A model generated the notes under the pieces. It was not told the DNA's origin. It worked only from the letters and a program-made list of their open reading frames with translations, and ran no database searches. Shown piece by piece: positions 57,241 to 64,000 of a stretch of 64,000 nucleotides of DNA. The stretch spans positions 2,108,001 through 2,172,000 of the forward strand of contig NZ_CP180537.1 in NCBI RefSeq assembly GCF_047777955.1. Reading direction: 5' to 3'. The translations under genes and the position numbers were made by a program. Source of the stretch: Didemnitutus sp047777955 (GTDB taxonomy: Bacteria; Verrucomicrobiota; Verrucomicrobiia; Opitutales; Opitutaceae). The stretch's first letter is position 1; the number at the start of each line of letters is the position of its first letter.

Positions 57241-59694
57241 TTGCGCGCAACCTGGTCCCTTCCTCTCGCGGCGATTCTTGTCCTCGCCGCGCTCCTTGAG
57301 TGGCGGCGGGAGGAACGTCTCCAGCAGCACGATTTCCTCGTTTACGGGGAGCTTGGTCGCGGTGCGGCGATCATCATCCCGGCCGACGCAACTCCGGCTG
57401 AACGCGAGGGGGCAGAGCTTTTAGCCCGCACTCTCGCGGCGACGGCGCGAAGCTCCTCCGAACGATTTCCGATCATTCGTGAAACGCTATGGTGGCGTTC
57501 TCGAAGGGCGATATATCTGGGCGCGACAAAGCAATCGGCGGCGCAGCCAGCATTGTCGCGAAGGACGGCGATCGAACGCCCGCTGGCATTCTCGGTTAAT
57601 CCGAACGAGGTAATCATTTGGGCGGCGGAGAGAGAAGACGCTGGAATGGCGGCCAGCTTGTTTCTTGAGCGAATGTTAGGTGCGCGGTGGTTTATGCCCG
57701 GTCAAGACGGCTTGGAAGTCGCGCCGCGGGCGACATTGAAGCTTGTGGCGACTTGGCACAGTGAGATTGGCCGTTACTACTCACGTGAGTTGGGTGGCGT
57801 CGCCAGCGCAGCCATCGGTCGCGAATGGGTGTTGGCCAATCGGCTGAGTGCTCTTTTCCCGCATGGGCACACCGCGTCCGAGCTTGTGCCGCCAGCTCTC
57901 ATAAAGCGGCGGCCGCAGTTTGCTCCGCTGCTGAATGGAGCACGTTTTCTCCCCGAGCCGGACGCACCGATAAATTGGCAGCCCGATCTGTTGGCTGACG
58001 GCTTGGTCGCACACGTGGCCGGCGAGCTCGAGAGAAAATTTCGCGAGAACCCGTCGGTATGGGGAGCTGCATTCGGGCTGAACGATACTTACCGCTTCGA
58101 CCAAGGGGAACGGACCTTGAAAGTAGTTTTGCCTGAACGTTTCTTTCGGACTCGACCGGATTACTCGGACCTTCTTTTTCAGTTTCTCAATCGGGTTGCG
58201 CAGCCCCTTGCAGTGCGGTTTCCAGGCCGCTTCGTTACGACCTATGCCTACGACTGGACCGAAAACACGCCGCGCTTCCGGGTGGCTGAGAACATCATGC
58301 CATTTCTTACGGCAGATCGCAGCATGTGGTTCGACGCTGGATTCGCGGCTAACGATCGCGCACTGATTGAGCGCTGGGGCAAATTGGGGCCAAAATTCTT
58401 CGGCTTGTACGATTATTACTATGGCGCACCATTTCTGGTGCCGCGACCGACCCTGTGGGCAGTAACAGAGGCGATTCCTTACGCTTATGAAAAGGGCGCG
58501 CGCGCTTTCTTCGCTGAAGCGACACCGAATTGGGGGCTCGATGGCCCGAAACCTTGGCTCGCGGCGCAGCTTTTATGGAACCCGCGAGACGATTCGGCCC
58601 GCTTGCTAGCCGAATATTATAGGCGTTTTTGGAAGGAAGCCGCGGTGCCTATGCGGGCGTTTTTCGAGCTGTGCGACCAGCAATGGCGCGAGCAGCCGAA
58701 ACCGCCGGTGTGGGTGAAATATCTGAAGGACGACGATCAGCGAAGGCTGTTCCCACCAGAGGTGCGACGTGTTTTGCAGCGCTGTCTGGAGGAGGCTGCG
58801 GCAACGGCAAAAACGAACACGGTCAGAAAGCGCGTCACGTTTGTTGCGGAAGCTTTCGCGGTCACTGAGGCGTTTTGCAAACATGATGAGACACGCGAAG
58901 AACTGCAGCGTTTGCTGCTCGATCCGAAGACTTCGACGAGCGCACTCAGTCTCGCTGGTGAGCGCTACGCGAGCGCACGTGCGGATTTCGTCGGGAAATA
59001 CCAACAGCTACGTCGAAGGAGTCCGCTCGCAATCCAGACGGCGTCGATCGACGATTATCTGCGACACGATCCACGGCGACGGCTGGTGAGTGAAGTCGCG
59101 CGACGAAAGGAGACATTTTCGCTCTCCCCGCCATGGCTGGCGACGCTGTTCGAAGGTCGGGCGCCCTCTACGGTGGCGCTTCAAGGCGCGGGGCGCGAGT
59201 TGCTCGCTGATCCGGAGCTACGCACTCTTTCGATCAAGCAAGTGCATCCGTTCACGCTGACAGACTGGGTCGAGCGCGGCCCGTGGGGAGGGAAGACCGA
59301 ACCGACTGAACGGCGCAAAATCGAGCTATTGCGTGACTCCGACGGCACGCAACGTCTCCGCTATTCAGGATGCAATCAGGAGTCGCTATGGCAGTGGCGA
59401 ACAGTGCAGCCCGGGCATCTTTATCGTGCGACGGCGCGAATCAAAGGGCGGGTTAATCCTGGAACTATGGTCTACTTGCTCGTGCCGTTCGTTGATCGAA
59501 AGGGACAGCACCTCGGTCCGGGCCACATTGATCGTCTGCCGGTCGGGAATTGGCCAGACGCGGTCGAGCTAGAAGTGCTGGTCCGCGCACCGGCTAATGC
59601 CACTCAAGCTGCATTTTCGCTGCGCACTCTTTATCAAGTGCCCGGAGATTGGACAGAGTGGGAGGCGCTCTCTTTGCGCGATTTGGGACCTTAG
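57241..59694 (+). CDS. DUF4838 domain protein, putative glycoside-active enzyme
   Basis: 817 residues from TTG 57241, which gives an N-terminal membrane/signal segment 'LPLAAILVLAALLEW'. A glycosidase-associated N-terminal domain ('IIIPADATPAEREGAELLAR', as in GH67/GH20 helper domains) is followed by a DUF4838 barrel-like region with 'REWVLANRLSALFPHGHTAS', 'GAAFGLNDTYRFDQGE' and 'FFAEATPNWGLDGPKPWLAA'. A C-terminal beta-rich region (about 640-817) resembles a carbohydrate-binding domain ('VQPGHLYRATARIKGRVNPG'). Last gene of the exopolysaccharide cluster on this strand. It may trim or release the polymer, which is an inference from context. Confidence 0.78.
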   Translation: MRATWSLPLAAILVLAALLEWRREERLQQHDFLVYGELGRGAAIIIPADATPAEREGAELLARTLAATARSSSERFPIIRETLWWRSRRAIYLGATKQSAAQPALSRRTAIERPLAFSVNPNEVIIWAAEREDAGMAASLFLERMLGARWFMPGQDGLEVAPRATLKLVATWHSEIGRYYSRELGGVASAAIGREWVLANRLSALFPHGHTASELVPPALIKRRPQFAPLLNGARFLPEPDAPINWQPDLLADGLVAHVAGELERKFRENPSVWGAAFGLNDTYRFDQGERTLKVVLPERFFRTRPDYSDLLFQFLNRVAQPLAVRFPGRFVTTYAYDWTENTPRFRVAENIMPFLTADRSMWFDAGFAANDRALIERWGKLGPKFFGLYDYYYGAPFLVPRPTLWAVTEAIPYAYEKGARAFFAEATPNWGLDGPKPWLAAQLLWNPRDDSARLLAEYYRRFWKEAAVPMRAFFELCDQQWREQPKPPVWVKYLKDDDQRRLFPPEVRRVLQRCLEEAAATAKTNTVRKRVTFVAEAFAVTEAFCKHDETREELQRLLLDPKTSTSALSLAGERYASARADFVGKYQQLRRRSPLAIQTASIDDYLRHDPRRRLVSEVARRKETFSLSPPWLATLFEGRAPSTVALQGAGRELLADPELRTLSIKQVHPFTLTDWVERGPWGGKTEPTERRKIELLRDSDGTQRLRYSGCNQESLWQWRTVQPGHLYRATARIKGRVNPGTMVYLLVPFVDRKGQHLGPGHIDRLPVGNWPDAVELEVLVRAPANATQAAFSLRTLYQVPGDWTEWEALSLRDLGP

Positions 59695-59733
59695 TTTCCA
59701 GCGAACTGCGGACCGCCGCGGGTTCTCCGGAAA
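59695..59733. terminator. Convergent hairpin between the DUF4838 gene and the SDR gene
   Basis: Three nested short stems: TTTCC/GGAAA (59695-59699/59729-59733), GAAC/GTTC (59703-59706/59722-59725) and GCGG/CCGC (59708-59711/59716-59719). It lies in the gap between two convergent genes, where a bidirectional terminator is expected. No T-run follows on either strand. Confidence 0.4.
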
Positions 59734-59748
59734 GGCACAGACTCGCTC

Positions 59749-60690
59749 TCATTTCTCTCGGAAGAGCGCGCGTAGACCGCTTGCCAGATCGTGCTCGGTT
59801 TTGAAACCAAGCATCCGCTGCGCACGCGCTGGATTGCCGAGCGAGTGACGGATGTCGCCCGCTCGCCCCGCTCCGTAAACAGCTTGGACGCTGCTTTTCA
59901 GCTCTGCAGCCATGGTGGCCAACAGGAGATTTAGCGAGGTGCTACGGCCTGTGCACAGATTGAATGTCCCGGAGGAAGCGTTGGGTGTAGTTGCCGCCAG
60001 AACGTTGGCACGCGCCACGTCGGCAACGGCGATGAAGTCACGCGTCTGTTCGCCGTCGCCATGGATCATGGGCTGCTGCCGCCGCTGCAGCGCGTCCGCA
60101 AAGCGAGAGATCACGCCGGAATACGAGGACGACGGATCTTGGCGGGGGCCGTAAACGTTGAAGTAGCGAAACGAGATCGCTGCGGCGTCAGGGCGATTTC
60201 TGCTACATTCAGCTATGAGGCGTTCGGATGCCAGTTTGGCTTCGCCATAGGGGCTGAGCGGCACGCATTCGGCGTCTTCATCAAGTGGTAGATGGCGATT
60301 GTCTCCATAGACGGCGGCGCTCGATGCGAAGACGATTCGACGCACAGAACGCACTCGCGAGGCCGCATCGATGATGGTTCGAGTGGCGTCGAGATTCAGC
60401 CGTCGATTCAGTTCAGGCTGGGCGATGCTCTCCGGCACGCTGACGAGAGCTGCCAAGTGAATGATCGCGTCTATTTCGCAATCGCGAATCAATGCGAGTA
60501 GCCATTGAGGGGTGAGAATATCTCCTTCGAAGAACCGGAAATTCGGGTGAGCTGAAGCGATTTTCAGGTTCGCTTTTCGGCCGGTGCGAAAGTTGTCCAC
60601 GCCAACCACTTGGTGGTGCTCGGTGATCAAGCGTTCCACCGTATGGCTGCCGATGAATCCAGCAGCTCCCGTAACAAGAACTCGTGACAT
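59749..60690 (-). CDS. NAD-dependent epimerase/dehydratase, UDP-glucose 4-epimerase type
   Basis: 313 residues from ATG 60690 (MSRVLVTGAAGFIGSH); a longer frame upstream adds unrelated residues. Rossmann motif 'VTGAAGFIGSHTVERL'; Ser-site 'FASSAAVYGDNRHLPLDEDA'; YxxxK as 'YGEAK' in 'SPYGEAKLASERLIA'; 'FRYFNVYGPRQDPSSSYSGV' with a purine-binding pattern of UDP-galactose/UDP-glucuronate epimerases. It interconverts a nucleotide sugar at C4, probably for the convergent exopolysaccharide cluster. No close minus-strand partner. Confidence 0.9.
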   Translation of the reverse strand: MSRVLVTGAAGFIGSHTVERLITEHHQVVGVDNFRTGRKANLKIASAHPNFRFFEGDILTPQWLLALIRDCEIDAIIHLAALVSVPESIAQPELNRRLNLDATRTIIDAASRVRSVRRIVFASSAAVYGDNRHLPLDEDAECVPLSPYGEAKLASERLIAECSRNRPDAAAISFRYFNVYGPRQDPSSSYSGVISRFADALQRRQQPMIHGDGEQTRDFIAVADVARANVLAATTPNASSGTFNLCTGRSTSLNLLLATMAAELKSSVQAVYGAGRAGDIRHSLGNPARAQRMLGFKTEHDLASGLRALFREK

Positions 60691-61121
60691 TTGCGTAGAA
60701 AAAATGAGCGAGATAATTCGGCAAGCTAGAATGAAATCCGTCGCACGCGCATTGAACGCGACAACACCATAAAATCGTTCATTTGGCCCGATTTTCGTGG
60801 CAAGTGGGCATCGACCTCGCCCCGGCTTGACCGCCGTCGCTCGCGCGTCGCTCACGTTCCGTTTCCCGAATTCGCCGCGCGTTCAGCCCGGTGGGGCGCG
60901 TGCGAACGGATGGACGTTGGGCGCGACGGTAAGTTGGTTCGATCACGTGAAGTCGCGCCGCAAGCCGAGTCCGCCCCGACCAGTCTGCCGGTGATTGCAG
61001 GAAGAAAGCGATTCCCTGATCGCGGATGACGGTGAGGGCGGATCCACGGTCGGCACCGGTGCAATCCCGGGCTGCCTGAAGATGCCCGCGGCCGCCGGAG
61101 GGTGCCGGGCGCCCCCCGTGT
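60691..61121. other. Intergenic region upstream of the SDR gene
   Basis: About 430 bases between two genes on the minus strand. It must hold the promoter of the SDR gene; an AT-rich stretch at about 60700-60730 is the most likely place. The rest is very GC-rich with no gene I can support. Confidence 0.45.
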
Positions 61122-61703
61122 TCAGGGGCTTGGGCGGGGAGCGGACGTGAGAGGCGACGCCTCGATCTGGCGGAGGAAATCCGCCCTCACCCTCCGGGCG
61201 CAGTCCGGGCAGAGGCCGTGCGAGAGGCTGGGCATCACCGGGCGGTGGAAAAGCTGCAGCTCCCGCATCGCGTCCTCGACCTCCCCCCAGCGGCCTTCGC
61301 CGAGTTTCACCTGCTTGCACCAGCTGCAGATGATGACGAATTCGGGGCCGCGGGCGACTGTTTCATCTAGCAGCGTGACGCGCACCGCGTGCGGGATCTC
61401 GTTCCATGTTCCGTTTTCCACTTCGACAAATTGGTGGGCGCCCTTGGAGCGCGGGCGGAAGCGCACCCAGGACAGTCGCTTGAACTCCGGTGTATCGCAG
61501 CGCAGCGAGAAGCTGAGCGAGTCGCCTGAACTGCGAACGCGCTCGATGATCATATGGTAGAGTTCGCGTAAGCTCGGATCGCTGATCGCCGCCAGGAAGT
61601 TTGTGCCCACGGAGCCCGCACAGGCACAGACTGCGGAGGGAGATTCGGCTTCGACGATGAGATGGGCCTCGTCCAGGAGGCAGCGCAGGTCGACTCGATC
61701 CAT
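61122..61703 (-). CDS. PAS-like sensor protein with paired-cysteine C-terminus
   Basis: 193 residues from ATG 61703 (MDRVDLRCLLDEAHLIVEA). The N-terminal 100 residues ('GTNFLAAISDPSLRELYHMI', 'SLRCDTPEFKRLSWVRFRPR') look like a small sensory domain; the C-terminal part carries 'ICSWCKQVKLGEGRWGEVED' and 'SHGLCPDCARRVRADF', the C-x2-C and C-x2-C pair often found at the end of PAS/response-regulator proteins and thought to bind metal. No output domain. It probably signals through a partner. A longer upstream extension to 61910 lacks similarity to this layout. Confidence 0.65.
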   Translation of the reverse strand: MDRVDLRCLLDEAHLIVEAESPSAVCACAGSVGTNFLAAISDPSLRELYHMIIERVRSSGDSLSFSLRCDTPEFKRLSWVRFRPRSKGAHQFVEVENGTWNEIPHAVRVTLLDETVARGPEFVIICSWCKQVKLGEGRWGEVEDAMRELQLFHRPVMPSLSHGLCPDCARRVRADFLRQIEASPLTSAPRPSP

Positions 61704-61923
61704 GTGAGTCTGATAATGCTTGTGGTGCGCTGTCGCAATGGGCGATTTGCCGGGGACCGTGGAGCCGCCTTCGCGATGCCTGCGAGGTCCGGTCCGCCGT
61801 CGCGACATTGGAGGCTGGTCCCTATCCCGGTGGAACTGCCAGCGGATCGTTGGCCGCGGAGCAAAATTGCGCGATTGGCCGGGGGCGGTGCCGCCACATC
61901 CAGATTCCACCGCTGTGATGGCT

Positions 61924-61939
61924 CACCGTGTGCACGGTG
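61924..61939 (-). terminator. Palindrome downstream of the third fucosidase gene
   Basis: CACCGTG and CACGGTG face each other around a 2-base centre, 14 bases after the stop of the minus-strand GH29 gene. No T-run follows, so it is only a possible terminator or 3' stability hairpin. Confidence 0.3.
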
Positions 61940-61952
61940 CTGGATGCAGGTC

Positions 61953-63377
61953 TCAGCGTTCGATGCGATCGCCCTCGAACTCGACGAGCAGCACCGTGCC
62001 CATCGCGTCGTTGAGGAAGCGCGGCAGATGCAGGAAGCGGGTGCCGTCCGGCGCCTGCTGCACGGGGAAGATCGTGTGCGGGTCCTCGAGCAGGCTGGCG
62101 GAGCGGATGGCGTTGCGGAACGCCGGCAGCGCGAAGTAGGCGTGGGGACCGTCGCGCTCGAGGTGGAAGAGCGTGAAGTAGAGCTTTCCCGGCTTCGTGG
62201 TGCAGCGCCATTCGGTGCGGGGCAGGAAGACGGGATGGCCGTCGCGCGTCCGGGCGCGGGCGGCGTAGTCGCCGAATTCCTCGCCGAAGGGAGAGCGCCC
62301 GGTCCCGTAGAGGGCCTCGCCGTTGACCCGCAGCCACCGGCCGACCGTGCGCAGGTTGTCCTGGCTGGCCTGCGGGATGACTCCGTCCTTCGTCGGACCG
62401 ACGTTGAGCAGGTAGTTGCCGCCCTTGCTCGCGACGTCTATCAGCTTGAAGACGAGTTCGCCCGGTGACTTCCAATCGGTGTCGTCGGAGCGGAAGCCCC
62501 AGGTGTGGTTGAGGGTGGCGGGCGTCTCCCACGCCTCGTCGGAGCCGGCGGGCGGGATGACGTTGTCGCCGGTGCTGCGGTAGTCCCCGACCGCGCCGAG
62601 GCGACCGTCGATGAGGCAGTCGGGCTGCAGCGTGCGGACCAGGTCGGTCAGGCGCTTGGGCCGGTCGCCGCTCATCAGCTGCGGCGTGTCGAACCAGACC
62701 AGGCAGATCGGTCCGTAGTGGGTGAGCAGCTCGCGCACCTGGGGTTCCGCCTTCTCGCGGAGGTAGCGGTCGAAGGCGCCGCTGCGGTCCTTCTCGGCGT
62801 TGACGGGGAAATCCCAGTCGTTGCCCGCGCCGCCCGGCTCGTGCCAGTCCTGCGATTGCGAATAGTAGACGCCGAAGCGCAAGCCGCGCCGGGCGCAGGC
62901 GGCGGCGAGCTCCTGCACGACGTCCCGGCGGAAGGGCGTGGCATCGCAGACGTTGAACGGGCTCGCGGCGGAGCGAAACAGGGCAAAGCCGTCGTGGTGC
63001 TTCGCGGTGAGGACGACGTATTTCATCCCGGCGTCGGCGGCCAGCTGCGCCCAGGCGTCGGCGTCGAACTGGCTCGGGTTGAACTGGGCCGCCAGCTGCG
63101 AGTATTCGGCGACGGGGATCCGCAGGCGGTTCATGATCCACTCACCGATGTCGGGGGCGCGCTGGCCCTTCCAGTAGCCCGCCGGGATCGCATACAGGCC
63201 CCAGTGGATGAAGAGACCGAACTTGTCGTGTCGGAACCACTCGAGTCGCTTCTCCTTGGCCGCCGGACTCTCCGGGTCCGCCGGAGCGGCGGAGGTCGCC
63301 GCGCGGGTGGATACGCTCGAGGTGAAGCCGACCAAGGCCAGGCAGGCCGCGAGGAGGCAGCGGGACGGGGTTTTCAT
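61953..63377 (-). CDS. Alpha-L-fucosidase (GH29), third copy
   Basis: 474 residues from ATG 63377 with a signal peptide ('LLAACLALVGFTSSVSTRAA'). GH29 motifs: 'FGLFIHWGLYAIPAGYWKGQ', 'AKHHDGFALF', nucleophile D230 in 'CLVWFDTPQ', and 'GGNYLLNVGPTKDG'. After the barrel a beta-sandwich follows. It differs from the two enzymes of the 15-21 kb locus in loop lengths and sits alone on the minus strand, 36 kb away from the FucI/FucP genes, so it may serve a different glycan. It could also trim fucose-containing exopolysaccharide. Confidence 0.93.
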   Translation of the reverse strand: MKTPSRCLLAACLALVGFTSSVSTRAATSAAPADPESPAAKEKRLEWFRHDKFGLFIHWGLYAIPAGYWKGQRAPDIGEWIMNRLRIPVAEYSQLAAQFNPSQFDADAWAQLAADAGMKYVVLTAKHHDGFALFRSAASPFNVCDATPFRRDVVQELAAACARRGLRFGVYYSQSQDWHEPGGAGNDWDFPVNAEKDRSGAFDRYLREKAEPQVRELLTHYGPICLVWFDTPQLMSGDRPKRLTDLVRTLQPDCLIDGRLGAVGDYRSTGDNVIPPAGSDEAWETPATLNHTWGFRSDDTDWKSPGELVFKLIDVASKGGNYLLNVGPTKDGVIPQASQDNLRTVGRWLRVNGEALYGTGRSPFGEEFGDYAARARTRDGHPVFLPRTEWRCTTKPGKLYFTLFHLERDGPHAYFALPAFRNAIRSASLLEDPHTIFPVQQAPDGTRFLHLPRFLNDAMGTVLLVEFEGDRIER

Positions 63378-63503
63378 GGGGAACGGGAGACACTCCGCCA
63401 CTTCGGGGCCGCGGACGCAAGCTGGCGGCTCCTTGCCCGCGGCTTCCTTGACGGCGCCGACGGAGGGCCGCGGACATCGCGGTCTCCGATCTGCGCGAGA
63501 GGC

Positions 63504-64000
63504 TCAGGCCTGCGCCTTGCCTTGGCTCCGGGCTTGGCTCATTGCCTCCAGCAGTTCGTCGCTAGAGAATGGTTTGCGGAGCCAGGCCGCCACCGGAAGC
63601 GTGGCGGGATCGAAGCCGCGGTCGTCCATGACGACGCCGGTCATCGCGACCACCGGCAACCGACGGGGCATCCGGCGCAGCTGGTCGATCAACGCCCGGC
63701 CATCCAGTCGCGGCATCATCAGGTCCGTGAGCACGGCCGCGAGATCGGCGTGGGCGGCGACGACCTGAAGGGCTTCCTCGCCGTCGGCCGCCTCCAGGAC
63801 CTCGTAGCCGTGCGCGCGGAGGATGTGCACGGCGGCGGCGCGGACATCGGCCTCATCGTCCACCACGAGCACCTTCGCTCCGTCGGCGGTGGGGTGCCGC
63901 GGCGCGTCGGCGGTCGGCGCGGCGATCGCGGCGGTGGCTTTCGTCGAGGGAATGAACACCTCGAAACAGGTTCCGCCCGCGGGTGGGCAGTCCACCCGCA
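63504..64000 (-). CDS. C-terminal end of a hybrid histidine kinase (receiver domain), 5' part outside the window
   Basis: The frame is open to the window edge and begins with 'PPAGGTCFEVFIPS', the usual last strand of a HATPase_c domain ('GKGTxFxVxLP'). A linker of about 25 residues is followed by a receiver domain: 'KVLVVDDEADVRAAAVHIL' (acidic pair), 'LAAVLTDLMMPRLDG' (phospho-acceptor Asp in LTD) and 'VAAWLRKPFSSDELLEAM' (conserved Lys). So this is the end of a hybrid kinase, not a stand-alone regulator. It lies 126 bases upstream of the third fucosidase on the same strand. Confidence 0.85.
   Translation of the reverse strand, partial: RVDCPPAGGTCFEVFIPSTKATAAIAAPTADAPRHPTADGAKVLVVDDEADVRAAAVHILRAHGYEVLEAADGEEALQVVAAHADLAAVLTDLMMPRLDGRALIDQLRRMPRRLPVVAMTGVVMDDRGFDPATLPVAAWLRKPFSSDELLEAMSQARSQGKAQA

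Noticed and set aside
1..64000. CRISPR arrays, rRNA or tRNA genes, complete insertion sequences
   Set aside because: No regularly spaced repeats, no conserved rRNA/tRNA sequence and no transposase with terminal inverted repeats were seen on either strand.

Overview
The window is high-GC bacterial DNA whose gene content fits a polysaccharide-degrading Verrucomicrobium of the Opitutaceae type. The TonB-dependent receptor begins with a 'TLSPFEVKAEENRGY' plug leader, no SusD partner is present, and there are several alpha-L-fucosidases, a GbsR/MarR-type regulator and an exosortase-associated EpsI protein. This placement is an inference; no rRNA or marker gene lies in the window.

Region 1 (1-5,030, minus strand) is a multidrug efflux operon: thioredoxin, RND adaptor and RND permease (cut by the window edge), next to a TetR regulator with its own terminator. 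Two related operator-like sites, one before tetR and one before the thioredoxin gene, suggest that TetR controls both units.

Region 2 (5,516-25,004, plus strand) is a carbohydrate utilisation locus. It holds a beta-propeller histidine kinase and a LuxR-type response regulator, a multidomain PL6 lyase, a TonB-dependent receptor, a GH88/GH105 unsaturated uronyl hydrolase, two GH29 fucosidases, a GH27 alpha-galactosidase, L-fucose isomerase, a class II aldolase and a FucP-type permease. Together they predict lyase-initiated breakdown of an unsulfated uronic-acid polymer carrying fucose and galactose, with uptake and catabolism of the fucose. No fuculokinase is in the window.

Region 3 (about 25,005-29,400) interrupts the metabolic loci and looks like the scar of a mobile element. 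It contains the C-terminal part of an FtsK/SpoIIIE-like ATPase, a small coiled-coil gene running into fucP, two overlapping genes of unknown function, a strongly structured non-coding stretch, a conjugation-type ATPase cut after about 250 residues, and a terminator with no visible gene.

Region 4 (29,462-59,694, plus strand) is a large exopolysaccharide or O-antigen-like cluster. It starts with a GbsR/MarR-family regulator and a palindromic operator, then continues with nucleotide-sugar enzymes (three SDRs, DegT aminotransferase, GDP-heptose genes, GDP-mannose dehydrogenase), a flippase, five glycosyltransferases, C-, FkbM- and TIGR04325-type methyltransferases, two acyltransferases, two polymerase/ligase-like membrane proteins, an initiating phosphoglycosyltransferase, EpsI and a DUF4838 protein. 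Many junctions are 4-base ATGA overlaps. Two genes (hddC and the TIGR04325-type methyltransferase) each carry one apparent single-base deletion. No exosortase, Wza-type or Wzc-type export gene is in the window.

Region 5 (59,695-64,000, minus strand) has a UDP-glucose-4-epimerase-type SDR, a small sensor-like protein with a paired-cysteine C-terminus, a third GH29 fucosidase and the C-terminal end of a hybrid histidine kinase running off the window. No tRNA, rRNA, CRISPR array or intact insertion sequence was seen.
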